Origin: Bacillus sp. DNRA2 | GTDB taxonomy: Bacteria; Bacillota; Bacilli; Bacillales; Cytobacillaceae | Assembly (NCBI RefSeq): GCF_012843265.1 | Contig: NZ_JABAIT010000001.1 | Span: forward strand, 1 to 64,000 | Reading direction: 5' to 3' | Length of the DNA: 64,000 nucleotides | In this document: piece by piece, positions 23,823 through 31,878 of the stretch | Layout of the letters: each line of letters begins with the position of its first letter | How positions within the stretch are numbered: position 1 is the stretch's first letter | Notes under the pieces: model-generated | What the model was told of the DNA's origin: nothing | Seen by the model: the letters and a program-made list of their open reading frames with translations, nothing else | Database searches by the model: none | Made by a program: the position numbers and the translations under genes

Positions 23823-24722
23823 CTATTTTGCAGTGCGTTTTTTTCTTTTGTAAAAATAAACCAGTGCTGCGGTCGCGCCAAGTGCGATGATAATGGTTGC
23901 TACGACCCAAGTGCTGCTGCTGTTACTTTCCTGCTTGTCTGATTTAGATTCGGTATTGATGGAATCGACTGCTTGATAGGGCTTTGGTTTTTTAATGTTT
24001 TCTTGATTTGCTTTGTTTGCGTCTTCTTTGGTAACGTCAGAAGCTTGTTCTTCGCTTGGGCTATTTGCAGCAGTCTGCGCATCTTGTGCTGGTGTGTTTT
24101 TACCGTTATTAGTCGTTGTGCTATTGGTTGAAGCTGCATTAGTAGAAGACGTTTCCGTTTTTGATTGTGTTGATGGTTGAGATGGTGTTGGTGGTACAGA
24201 TGTTTCCGGCTTTGGTGCGGTAACGGAACTGCTTTGGTTCGGCTGCGGCTGACTGCCTTCGGTTGTAAAGGAAATTCTGATGTCACTGCCCATGGTTACC
24301 CCGCTTTTAGATCTTAGTGCTGAACTGACGACCAATGTATAGTTTGTGCCTGGGGCAAGGTTTGCCTTTGGGATAATGAGCGCGTCATTTCTTTTCTCAC
24401 GGTCAATTTGATCGTCGGCAAAGATAATATCAATTGGCACATTGGCACCGTTTGCATATAGGAGTGAGAAGCAATTCTTATTATTGGCACTCACTGACAT
24501 ATTGACGATATTTTTACTAAACGTGAGCGTTATGCTTGGTTTTAACGAAACACCAGTGGCCCCATTGCTTAGCGATGATGAAACTAAAGACAATGGTTCG
24601 CTGCTGCCACCACCTGTACCGTCACCTTCAGCAAAGGCGATTTGTCCAATCACTAGGCATGACAATAGCAACATGAAAAGAAGGGCAGTCGCTTTTGAAA
24701 ATATCTTGTTTGTTCTCTTCAA
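23823..24722 (-). CDS. Ig-like (Big_5) surface protein with membrane anchor
   Basis: A 299-residue exported protein: signal peptide (1-31, ending AFA), one Big_5 domain (about 41-153) almost the same as the last domain of the protein at 18295, a ~110-residue Ser/Thr/Asn/Gln-rich stalk, then a C-terminal membrane segment (WVVATIIIALGATAALVYFY) with KRKKR tail but no LPxTG. It is the first gene of the operon and starts with TTG (AGAGGA about 11 bases upstream). It would hold the domain just above the membrane, while the LPNTA protein holds it in the wall. Confidence 0.85.
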   Translation of the reverse strand: MKRTNKIFSKATALLFMLLLSCLVIGQIAFAEGDGTGGGSSEPLSLVSSSLSNGATGVSLKPSITLTFSKNIVNMSVSANNKNCFSLLYANGANVPIDIIFADDQIDREKRNDALIIPKANLAPGTNYTLVVSSALRSKSGVTMGSDIRISFTTEGSQPQPNQSSSVTAPKPETSVPPTPSQPSTQSKTETSSTNAASTNSTTTNNGKNTPAQDAQTAANSPSEEQASDVTKEDANKANQENIKKPKPYQAVDSINTESKSDKQESNSSSTWVVATIIIALGATAALVYFYKRKKRTAK

Positions 24723-24906
24723 TCTTCTTCATTCCTCTACATTGAATTTTTAAGGATAAATCATCTTGTTTTGAGAAAGTGATCGTTGTTCAACTTTTGG
24801 TTATGTGAGAATAATATTTTGGTGAAATTTATATTCAAAAGAAGTGCTATATAATATAGAAGAAAGACGGATATAGATCCCGGATTTTATTATATTTATA
24901 TTATTA

Positions 24907-24935
24907 AATATAAGTAGGGTTAAATTTGCTGTCAA
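24907..24935 (-). promoter_or_regulatory. promoter of the Big_5/importer operon
   Basis: On the minus strand TTGACA (24930-24935), 17 bp, TATATT (24907-24912). The predicted leader is about 180 bases and A/T-rich. I saw no known riboswitch core in it and no Fur box. Confidence 0.6.
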
Positions 24936-25001
24936 TGACTTTTGTTATGTTATGTTTAGTTTTGTTTGGTTTTGTATAGTTGTGTAAAAGGAGCCCATTA
25001 A

Positions 25002-25031
25002 GGTGCCAGGTACGCCCCGAAGTTTGTCGAA
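25002..25031 (+). repeat. REP-like repeat, copy 9 (tandem with copy 10)
   Basis: GGTGCCAGGTACG plus CCCCGAAGTTTGTCGAA. It is separated from copy 10 by eight bases, in the same orientation. Confidence 0.9.
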
Positions 25032-25039
25032 AAACATAA

Positions 25040-25069
25040 GGTGCCAGGCACGCCCCGAGTTTTGTCGAA
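25040..25069 (+). repeat. REP-like repeat, copy 10 (palindromic tip)
   Basis: GGTGCCAGGCACG plus CCCCGAGTTTTGTCGAA, followed by TGGGTGG (right arm). Confidence 0.9.
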
Positions 25070-25097
25070 TGGGTGGCACACGCGGAGTTGATCGAGA

Positions 25098-25137
25098 GAA
25101 TAAAAAAAGCAAAGGACTGGTTCTGGTCCTTTGCTTT
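25098..25137 (-). terminator. terminator of the Pro-rich membrane-anchored protein gene
   Basis: AAAGCAAAGGAC pairs with GTCCTTTGCTTT, followed on the minus strand by TTTTTATTC. Confidence 0.85.
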
Positions 25138-25145
25138 GTGAATGC

Positions 25146-26159
25146 TTATTGAGCTGGTGCTGTTGGTGTTTCTTCAGAGCCTGTGTCTCCTGGTGGTTCA
25201 GAAGGGGTTGGATCCTTTGGTGGTTCAGGCGTTGGCGTCGGATCTGGCTTTGGGTCCTCCGGAACTGTTGGGGTAGCAGGTGCTCCGTTATCTTGTGGTG
25301 GAGCTGGTGTTGCGTTGCTATTCCCAGGTACAGCAGGTGCAGGCGAAGATGAGCTTGTTCCTGATGGCTTAGTTTGCCATATGGTAGTTGAAGCATTCTT
25401 CCGAGCTGGCTTTTGAGGAGTCTCGTCGCTATTTTTCTTATTTTTGGAGGGGCTCACAGTATCGGACTGTTCTTCCGTAGTTTCCTGGTCCGCAACAACT
25501 GCAGCATTGTTATCTTGCTTTAGTTCCGATTGCTCAAGTACTGGGAGGAGCGTCAGTTTAGTGAACTTTTTGCCTTCGTTTGTATAGATGATAAAATCGT
25601 ATGTTTGTCCATGGTACAGGTAAGCTTCATCTTTCAATTGATAAGATGGTTTACCTACATATTTAATTAAATTCTTTGGAGTGGTTGGTGTAATATCAAG
25701 AGTTACCGCCTCCACTACGTTCTTTCCATTATAAATTAATTCGATGTGCTCTGGGTTGGCAGTATTTGTCGCTTCAAGCTCACTCTTTGACCTACCGATG
25801 TATGCAGTCGCTCTGTTAAGCAACTCTGCTGAAATAAATTTTTCAGAAGCAGAGATGAATAGCTGTTCGTCAATGCTTGTTTTGTTAGATGAAGCTGCTG
25901 ACGTTTTGCTGTTTGCTCCTTTATTAGCATCGTCTCCATAATAGAACTTTCCGAGAATGATGCTTTCAATTGGCGCATTTCTCATAAAGGCCTCGCTTTT
26001 TGTTTCACTTGCCACTGCTGTGCTTTTTGCAGAAGAAGTCTGGTTTGTTGTTGCCTTATCGTTAGAGTTATCATTGCTCAGGTATGTAATGATACCGCCC
26101 GCAGAAAGCACAATCACGATACCGGAAGTAATCAGTGCTTTCCTTCCTATATTTATCAT
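25146..26159 (-). CDS. membrane-anchored extracellular protein with Pro/Thr/Glu-rich tail
   Basis: The 337-residue protein has an N-terminal signal-anchor (LITSGIVIVLSAGGIITYL, residues 9-27), a Ser/Thr/Ala linker, a folded region of about residues 60-215 (FLLAS-type surface pattern ending FIIYTNEGKKFTKLTLLP), then a ~120-residue tail that is first charged and later Pro-rich (PTPEPPKDPTPSEPP). I do not recognise the domain. AAAGGAAAG precedes the ATG. It lies just upstream of the importer operon, separated from it by two REP copies and the operon promoter, so a functional tie is uncertain. Confidence 0.65.
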   Translation of the reverse strand: MINIGRKALITSGIVIVLSAGGIITYLSNDNSNDKATTNQTSSAKSTAVASETKSEAFMRNAPIESIILGKFYYGDDANKGANSKTSAASSNKTSIDEQLFISASEKFISAELLNRATAYIGRSKSELEATNTANPEHIELIYNGKNVVEAVTLDITPTTPKNLIKYVGKPSYQLKDEAYLYHGQTYDFIIYTNEGKKFTKLTLLPVLEQSELKQDNNAAVVADQETTEEQSDTVSPSKNKKNSDETPQKPARKNASTTIWQTKPSGTSSSSPAPAVPGNSNATPAPPQDNGAPATPTVPEDPKPDPTPTPEPPKDPTPSEPPGDTGSEETPTAPAQ

Positions 26160-26318
26160 ATTGCTTTCTTTCCTTTCAAAATAAATTCAACCAACTCTAT
26201 GTGCCATCTTGGAGTGGGAATTTTCGCTTCTAAATAATTCCATAAAACGATAATAACACAAAATAAACTGAAATTTAGGAAAAAGTAGATATTTCGTTTC
26301 CCTACATTTTCCCAGAAA

Positions 26319-26338
26319 ACGTCTAAATATCTAGACGT
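26319..26338. promoter_or_regulatory. perfect 7-6-7 palindrome in the fnr-like promoter region
   Basis: ACGTCTA, six bases (AATATC), TAGACGT. It abuts the FNR box on its left. It may be an operator for another regulator. Confidence 0.5.
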
Positions 26339-26339
26339 C

Positions 26340-26381
26340 TTGATTCAAATCAATTTCATTTAGTGCATTTTTCTTTATGAT
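26340..26381 (+). promoter_or_regulatory. FNR box and -10 element of the fnr-like gene
   Basis: TTGATTCAAATCAA (26340-26353) matches the TTGAT-N4-ATCAA consensus. TATGAT at 26376-26381 places the transcription start near 26388 and the box centre at -41.5, the class II activation position. The leader also carries a GGGAACG/CGTTCCC hairpin (about 26466-26501) just before the ribosome site. Confidence 0.7.
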
Positions 26382-26521
26382 AAGGGTATAAGTGCTATCA
26401 AATTGACGAGATGGTTAGTTCAAAATGGAGTTTTGTTCGTCTGCAAATAAAAATGTAAAAAATCAGGGAACGCAACAAATGTCTCACAGTCCCTCGTTCC
26501 CCTTTTGGAGGTGTAGTAGCG

Positions 26522-27241
26522 ATGGAGTGTAATGGGGCACATAATCATTTTCGGTGTCATCATCATGGTGATGATTCTTCTTCTAAGTTGTGTGTATCTT
26601 TAGTCCCGATATTTGACCATTTGGAAGTGGAACAAATGAAAGAAGTGATGGCGACGGCCAAATCTATTTCCTATAAAAGAGGGGAAATGGTCTATCACGC
26701 TGGAAATCAATCAGCTTCACTTTATATTGTGAACAAGGGGAAAATTAAAATTTATAGATTGTCTGAGGCTGGAAAAGAACAGGTCGTGCGCATTTTGAAT
26801 CCTGGCGATTTCACAGGGGAACTAGCTTTATTTAATGAAACTATTCATGAATCCTATGCGGAAGCAATCGAGGAGACAGAGGTTTGTCGGATTGAACGGA
26901 CGGACCTACATGAATTTCTGTTAAAATATCCATCGATTTCCTTAAAAATTTTAGCGGAGTTTTCAAATCGCCTCGAGCTGTCAGAAAAACAGGCAACACG
27001 GTTTGCGACAGAGAAGGCGGAAACACGGATTGCCCTATTTTTAGCTGAGTGTATCGATTCAGACAGCCAATCAAAAGAGTTTGTGTTACCTATGAGTAGA
27101 AAGAATCTAGCATCCTATTTAGGCACCACACCGGAGACGTTGAGCCGGAAGTTATATGATCTTGAAGAAATGGGATACATCAATCAAAAGAAACGGAAAA
27201 GAATTGAGATATTAGATTTAGAAGGTTTATTATCTGTATAA
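26522..27241 (+). CDS. Crp/Fnr family transcriptional regulator (Fnr-like)
   Basis: A 239-residue regulator with a cNMP-binding-fold sensor (about 30-145: GEMVYHAGNQSASLYIVNKGKIKIY, split by family loops) and a winged HTH (about 165-237). The recognition helix TPETLSRKL has the E-xx-SR pattern of Fnr, which reads TTGAT half-sites. The N-terminus is Cys/His-rich (Cys3, Cys12, Cys24, HCHHH-like run), consistent with an oxygen- or NO-sensitive Fe-S cluster or metal site; this is inference. GGAGG precedes the ATG. The FNR box in its own promoter predicts auto-activation. Targets may include the boxes near 12547 and 37766 and the NO reductase. Confidence 0.85.
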   Translation: MECNGAHNHFRCHHHGDDSSSKLCVSLVPIFDHLEVEQMKEVMATAKSISYKRGEMVYHAGNQSASLYIVNKGKIKIYRLSEAGKEQVVRILNPGDFTGELALFNETIHESYAEAIEETEVCRIERTDLHEFLLKYPSISLKILAEFSNRLELSEKQATRFATEKAETRIALFLAECIDSDSQSKEFVLPMSRKNLASYLGTTPETLSRKLYDLEEMGYINQKKRKRIEILDLEGLLSV

Positions 27242-27297
27242 AATAATCATGATATTTCGTATTGTTATAGGAAAAATCATAACCAAGGCCCCCCTTA

Positions 27298-27333
27298 AAG
27301 CATCTGTTGTGTAAAAATCAGCAGATGTTTTTT
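27298..27333 (+). terminator. terminator after the fnr-like gene
   Basis: AAGCATCTG and CAGATGTTTTTT enclose a 15-base loop. Confidence 0.8.
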
Positions 27334-27378
27334 AATTTGCCTAAAAAAATGAAAAACTTGATCACGGTCAATTAATGA

Positions 27379-27393
27379 TGAAAATCATTATCA
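27379..27393. promoter_or_regulatory. Fur box (first of two duplicated promoter segments)
   Basis: TGAAAATCATTATCA lies inside a ~59-bp segment (27343-27401) that recurs almost unchanged at 28089-28147. Confidence 0.8.
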
Positions 27394-27563
27394 CTATAAT
27401 AATAAAGAGGTTGGAGGCGAATCAATATTTTACGAAGAATGAACTTATCTCATTGCTAGAAGATTCTCGATTTAAATATTTACAGGCAATATTTAATGAA
27501 ACTCATCAGAAAACCCTTATGGGAAAATCCGCAAATTGGAATCATCACAAAGGAGAAAACGGT

Positions 27564-27985
27564 ATGGTTGAACAATTCACAGGACATTTAGCGATAAAAT
27601 ATACATCACGCTGGGATGAACTTACCGAGCAGGAAAAACGGGAATCGATCCAAGATGTAGAAAATTTATTTGAAAAATACAATGGGCGGGTGTGGCTTCG
27701 CGGTGCCTATGTAGCTCAAACTTTCCAAGCACAAACAGATATTTTACTGTGGATGTACGCAGACCGGTTTGAAGATATGCAAGATTTGCAGCTTGAACTG
27801 CGCCGCTCAAAATTTGGAAAAGCAGTGGACAACCCATGCTTTTACTGGGGTGACGAAGCCATTTGAGTTTTTAGAACATCCAACATCGTCCAAATCGGAA
27901 TACCGCCTCGAGACTATAGTACACGCTTTCGGATTAGGAGCTGATGAATGGCTGCTGTCATTTGAAACAAATGATTTAGGCTTGT
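27564..27985 (+). pseudogene. decayed chlorite-dismutase/HemQ-family gene
   Basis: The frame from ATG 27564 (AAAGGAG upstream) encodes 100 residues resembling the N-terminal half of actinobacterial-type HemQ/chlorite dismutase proteins (WLRGAYVAQTFQAQTDILLW; LELRRSKFGKA), then stops at 27866. In the next frame, 27900-27980 encodes HAFGLGADEWLLSFETNDL, which resembles the C-terminal SFGLGDYEWVLAFEADEL-type segment of the same family. About 100 residues between them are missing. The full-length family is about 230-250 residues, so an internal deletion with frameshift is the simplest reading. The promoter (Fur box) and terminator remain. Confidence 0.6.
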
Positions 27986-27986
27986 T

Positions 27987-28037
27987 AAAAAGAACTGATG
28001 ATTTGGGCGTCATGCTCATAAATCTAGTTCTTTTTTT
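27987..28037 (+). terminator. terminator after the HemQ-like pseudogene
   Basis: AAAAGAACT and AGTTCTTTT at the ends of a ~30-base loop, followed by TTT. Confidence 0.65.
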
Positions 28038-28123
28038 GTTTGATTTATAAAGGTTATGAAAAAAGTAATAAATGATTTCTCTGCTTTAAAAAAAGTAAAA
28101 ACTTGATGGTGGTCAATTAATAA

Positions 28124-28138
28124 TGATAATCATTATCA
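28124..28138. promoter_or_regulatory. Fur box of the TctA/mevalonate operon
   Basis: TGATAATCATTATCA, a perfect 7-1-7 palindrome, inside the second copy of the duplicated ~59-bp promoter segment. It lies 80 bp before the first gene. Confidence 0.85.
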
Positions 28139-28219
28139 CTATAATAAACCTATAGCTCAACCACAACCTAATAAATGTATTTTTACTCAAAACCTTAACG
28201 ATAAAAGGAGTTGAACCTG

Positions 28220-28498
28220 TTGGCAGACTTCAAGATAAAGAGTATTCCATATTCGCAAATTGAAGAATCCAAACCAGAACATATCGAGGTTTGGGAAGAC
28301 CTTGTTAAAATAAAAAGCTTAATTCTATCGCTGTTCATCTGCAGCACAACTACATTAATGGGATATTTTATTGCGCCAAATCAAGCGCCAAAGCCATTGT
28401 TTTATGGTTTGATCGGTGCCCTACTCGGTTTTATTTTTTGCAGCATCATCATCAAACCAAAACGATTGATTCGTGACATCACAAGGGAGGACTCATAA
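28220..28498 (+). CDS. small two-helix membrane protein of the TctA operon
   Basis: A 92-residue protein: a soluble start (MADFKIKSIPYSQIEESKPE), two membrane segments (about 34-52 and 58-76) and a basic tail (KPKRLIRDITRE). The start is TTG at 28220, nine bases after AAAGGAG. It ends two bases before the permease gene, so it may play the part of the small TctB subunit, but it is too short and unlike known TctB proteins to call it so. Confidence 0.65.
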   Translation: MADFKIKSIPYSQIEESKPEHIEVWEDLVKIKSLILSLFICSTTTLMGYFIAPNQAPKPLFYGLIGALLGFIFCSIIIKPKRLIRDITREDS

Positions 28499-28500
28499 GC

Positions 28501-29856
28501 TTGGATACAATCATTATTTTACAAATGGTTGCGGCGGCGCTGATTGCTGCTGCAGCTTACACCGTGATTGGAATCGCACCTGGTACCGATGAAACGGCAA
28601 CAATTGCACCAGTCACTTTAGCGCTTGTGCTTTCGGGATTGCACCCTGCGGTAATCTTGTCCTTCTTTATGGCAGCGATTGTCGCCAGCAAACTAACCGA
28701 TTCCATTCCTGTTGCTTTAGCGGGGATACCGGGTGGCGTTATGGCGACACCGATGGTTGAGCACGCCATGGTTTTAAAAAAGCATGGTATGTCCGATTTG
28801 AGTATTCGTAAGATGGCGTCCGGCTCGGCAATTGGAACAATCGTTGCTGTACCAGTGAGCTTGCTATTGGCCAGTGCTTTAATTCCCGTCGCCGATGTGA
28901 TTAAAGAATATGCTAATCCATTGTTTCTCATTGGAGCGGTTTTTCTAGCGCTTATGTCTAAAAATAGATGGCTGGCCCTGGCATCGATTATTCCATTGGC
29001 GCTCTTAATTCAAGGCTTGCGTCATTTGTATTGGGGCGTAGGGGCTGTCGCTACCGGGACGAATGTGTTTGTATCTTTTTTCTTAGGGATCACCATCGGT
29101 CCGGTCATTTTGACATTATTTGAACTTTTAAATAAGGAAAAAAGAGATCAGTTAGAACGGTTTGATAAGAAAACGATTTATTTAAATAAAACAACACACA
29201 CAAATGGAATCCCGAATCCGTTCCAGATTTTAACCAAACAGGAATTGGGGTTGAGTGCGCTTGCTTCTCTCATCGGCTCTGTCACCTTTATTATGAGTCC
29301 GGTTGGGATGACGATTTTCTTAGGGGAGGTTTTTTCGAGCAAAGTCAAAGATCCGGTCAAGAAAGCAAGCTTGTCTATCGCTTGTATGGAGGCATTAGCG
29401 AATGCAACGTATATCGCAGGAACGCTAATCCCGTTAATTGCTTTAGGAATTCCACTGTCACCGATGGCGATTGGTCCAGCAAATGCCCTCTTTAATGCTC
29501 CACCTGTATTTACTCTGGAGCATAATATGCATCATATTCTCACGAACTCATGGTTTGTTTGGGCTACACTCATTGGAGCGGTGATTGCTTTAACAATGAC
29601 ATACTTTATTACGATAAAGTACTCCGGGCAAATATGTGCATTTGTATTTAGACGAATCCCCCATGAGGCAATCTTAGGCTTGTTCTTTAGTTTAGTGCTA
29701 TTGCTATCTTATATGGATGCCGGCTGGATTAATGTTGGCGGTGTTTTACTAATTGGACTTGTTGCTGGCGTTCTTCATCGTTTAGGGGTGAATTACGGTG
29801 TTCAATTCATGGTTCTTTATTCAGCACCTTGGATTATCACAAAATTAGTCGGTTAA
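28501..29856 (+). CDS. TctA-family tripartite tricarboxylate transporter permease
   Basis: The 451-residue permease has about twelve membrane segments. Family signatures are IGIAPGTDETATIAPV, the G-x-PGG motif GIPGGVMATPM, and ALANATYIAGTLIPLIALGIPLS, the repeated second half. Start TTG follows GGGAGGA. TctA proteins import carboxylates with a binding protein, which is not encoded here. Because it is directly followed by mevalonate kinase (41 bp), the substrate may be mevalonate or another carboxylate precursor; this is inference. It is controlled by a Fur box at the operon head. Confidence 0.85.
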   Translation: MDTIIILQMVAAALIAAAAYTVIGIAPGTDETATIAPVTLALVLSGLHPAVILSFFMAAIVASKLTDSIPVALAGIPGGVMATPMVEHAMVLKKHGMSDLSIRKMASGSAIGTIVAVPVSLLLASALIPVADVIKEYANPLFLIGAVFLALMSKNRWLALASIIPLALLIQGLRHLYWGVGAVATGTNVFVSFFLGITIGPVILTLFELLNKEKRDQLERFDKKTIYLNKTTHTNGIPNPFQILTKQELGLSALASLIGSVTFIMSPVGMTIFLGEVFSSKVKDPVKKASLSIACMEALANATYIAGTLIPLIALGIPLSPMAIGPANALFNAPPVFTLEHNMHHILTNSWFVWATLIGAVIALTMTYFITIKYSGQICAFVFRRIPHEAILGLFFSLVLLLSYMDAGWINVGGVLLIGLVAGVLHRLGVNYGVQFMVLYSAPWIITKLVG

Positions 29857-29897
29857 TGTGGGACAAATAATTCCGTTTAAGTAGGAGATGTAAGGAA

Positions 29898-30905
29898 ATG
29901 ATCCAGTTACCTCAAACATGCTCAATTGGCAGCGCGCACGGGAAGTTGATTTTGTTAGGCGAGCATTCAGTTGTCTATGGTATGCCGGCGATTGCTATTC
30001 CGTTCACTTCACTTAAAGTGTGGGCAACGGTAGAAGCGATACCAGATCCATTAACGTTTAATTGTGATTTTTTTCAGGGACCGCTTGTGAATGTCCCGGT
30101 GAAATTACGTGGTCTCGCAGCTTGCATCACTGAGACATTAACCAGGCTTAACGAACCACAATCCGGGTTATTGATCACGATTCATTCCTCGATTCCAATT
30201 GGGCGAGGCCTGGGCTCAAGCGCTGCGATTGCGCTGGCGATTGTCAAAAGTTTATTTGCCTTTTTTAACAAAAAACTTCATCATCATACGCTTATGTCGC
30301 TTGTCCATATCGCAGAAACATATGCGCATGGTAATCCTAGTGGCATCGATATGTATACCGCTTCAAGTGCTAAGCCCCTTTGGTTTCAAAAAGGTAGGCC
30401 AATCGAGGCACTGCATATCGCTCGCCCCCTTTATTTAGTAGTTGCTGACACTGGAAGGTTTGGTGATACTCATTTAGCAGTTTCAAATGTTAGGAAGGCG
30501 TTTGAAAACCATCCGAAAAAAACAAAAGAATCCTTGGCGCAGCTGGAAATGCTTACGCATGAGGCGAGGCTTGCCTTGGCTCGGGGGGAGCGAAAGCGTT
30601 TAGGAAGATTATTAGATTTAGCTCAAGCTGAGCTAATCGCAATCGGTGTAAGTGATGCCGGGATTAATCATCTGATTGACGTTGCCCGAAATGCCGGAGC
30701 GCTTGGCGCCAAGCTTACCGGTGGAGGCCTCGGTGGTTGTGTGCTGGCGCTTGCTAAGAGCTTACCACATGCAAAGGCGATGGCTAACAGGTTGATGACT
30801 GCTGGGGCGTGTAATTCTTGGTATTTTAAACTAGAAGCAGGAAATGAAGGTGAGACGATTAATGAAGGCAACTGCACGAGCTTATACAAATATTGCGCTC
30901 ATTAA
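29898..30905 (+). CDS. mvk: mevalonate kinase
   Basis: A GHMP kinase of 335 residues that phosphorylates mevalonate at C5. Motifs: N-terminal GKLILLGEHSVVYG, ATP loop PIGRGLGSSAAIALA, GNPSGIDMY (catalytic Asp region) and the C-terminal KLTGGGLGGC. TAGGAGATGTAAGGAA precedes the ATG. It is the first of three overlapping mevalonate genes in the order mvaK1-mvaD-mvaK2 known from staphylococci and streptococci. Most Bacillus make isoprenoids by the MEP route, so this operon is likely acquired. Confidence 0.9.
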   Translation: MIQLPQTCSIGSAHGKLILLGEHSVVYGMPAIAIPFTSLKVWATVEAIPDPLTFNCDFFQGPLVNVPVKLRGLAACITETLTRLNEPQSGLLITIHSSIPIGRGLGSSAAIALAIVKSLFAFFNKKLHHHTLMSLVHIAETYAHGNPSGIDMYTASSAKPLWFQKGRPIEALHIARPLYLVVADTGRFGDTHLAVSNVRKAFENHPKKTKESLAQLEMLTHEARLALARGERKRLGRLLDLAQAELIAIGVSDAGINHLIDVARNAGALGAKLTGGGLGGCVLALAKSLPHAKAMANRLMTAGACNSWYFKLEAGNEGETINEGNCTSLYKYCAH

Positions 30906-31878
30906 ATATTGGGGCAAGCGGGATGAATCGCTATTTTTACCAATGAATAGCAGTCTATCCATTACGCTTGATAAGTTCTATACAACTACGACTGTTGAAT
31001 TTTGTTCATGTCTCTCAGTAGACGTGTTTGTATTAAATAATCAACTTGCTAGCGAACATGATTTAGCTAAAATTACACGGTTTCTTGATCGAATTAGACA
31101 GCTGTCAGGAAAAGGATATCGTGCGGTCGTGAATTCGACCAACAATGTGCCAACTGCAGCCGGTTTTGCATCCTCGGCATCTGGCTTTGCGGCGTTAACC
31201 GCAGCGGCTTCAAAGGCGCTAGGACTTAACTTAGAAGGAGAAAGCTTATCTAAATTAGCCCGCCAAGGCTCTGGTTCTGCTTGTCGCTCCATCCATGGTG
31301 GTTTTGTAGAATGGCAAAAGGGCGAAAAGCCAGATGGAACAGATTCATTTGCAAAGCCGATTATTAGTGAAAAAGATTGGGATTTGAGCATTCTATCCGT
31401 ACAACTTACATCCAAACCTAAAGGCATCACAAGTAGAGACGGAATGAAGCGAACCGTTGAGACATCTTCCTTCTATTCGGGGTGGCTGACGACGGTTGAA
31501 CAAGATTTTCAAACAGCCAAGGAAGCGATTAAGGATCGGGATTTCGAAAAGCTTGGTGAGGTCGCCGAGGCCAATGCGCTGAAAATGCATGCAACGACAC
31601 TAGCTGCCACCCCGCCATTTTCATATTGGACTAGCGCAACATTTGAAGTCATTCAAGAAGTGTATACGTTGCGGTCTAAAGGGATTCAAGCCTACTTTAC
31701 GATTGATGCTGGACCGAATGTAAAGATTCTTTGCCAGCCAAAGGATGAGCAGATTGTGTATGATGCTCTGATCAATGTACCGATTGTTCAGGAGGTACAT
31801 ATATGCCATCCGGGCCAAGGAGTCAAGTACTTATCTAATTTAAAACCATCAAAAACGTGTAGAGGTGAAAAGCAATGA
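30862..31878 (+). CDS. mvaD: diphosphomevalonate decarboxylase
   Basis: The enzyme makes isopentenyl diphosphate from diphosphomevalonate by ATP-dependent decarboxylation. 338 residues. Motifs: ARAYTNIALIKYWGKRDE at the N-terminus, TAAGFASSASGFAALTAA (phosphate loop), GSGSACRSIHGGFVEW, and the late DAGPNVKILC. ATG 30862 (AGGTGAG upstream) is the usual start; the gene overlaps mvk by 44 bases, so translation is coupled. Confidence 0.92.
   Translation: MKATARAYTNIALIKYWGKRDESLFLPMNSSLSITLDKFYTTTTVEFCSCLSVDVFVLNNQLASEHDLAKITRFLDRIRQLSGKGYRAVVNSTNNVPTAAGFASSASGFAALTAAASKALGLNLEGESLSKLARQGSGSACRSIHGGFVEWQKGEKPDGTDSFAKPIISEKDWDLSILSVQLTSKPKGITSRDGMKRTVETSSFYSGWLTTVEQDFQTAKEAIKDRDFEKLGEVAEANALKMHATTLAATPPFSYWTSATFEVIQEVYTLRSKGIQAYFTIDAGPNVKILCQPKDEQIVYDALINVPIVQEVHICHPGQGVKYLSNLKPSKTCRGEKQ

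Noticed and set aside
25131-25416. Gly- or Trp-rich open frames opposite the Pro-rich tail gene
   Set aside because: Low-complexity shadows of the Pro/Thr codons on the other strand.
27769-28050. 93-codon open frame as an independent gene
   Set aside because: It overlaps the preceding frame, lacks a ribosome site and runs through a terminator. It is better explained as the shifted C-terminal remnant of the HemQ-like gene.
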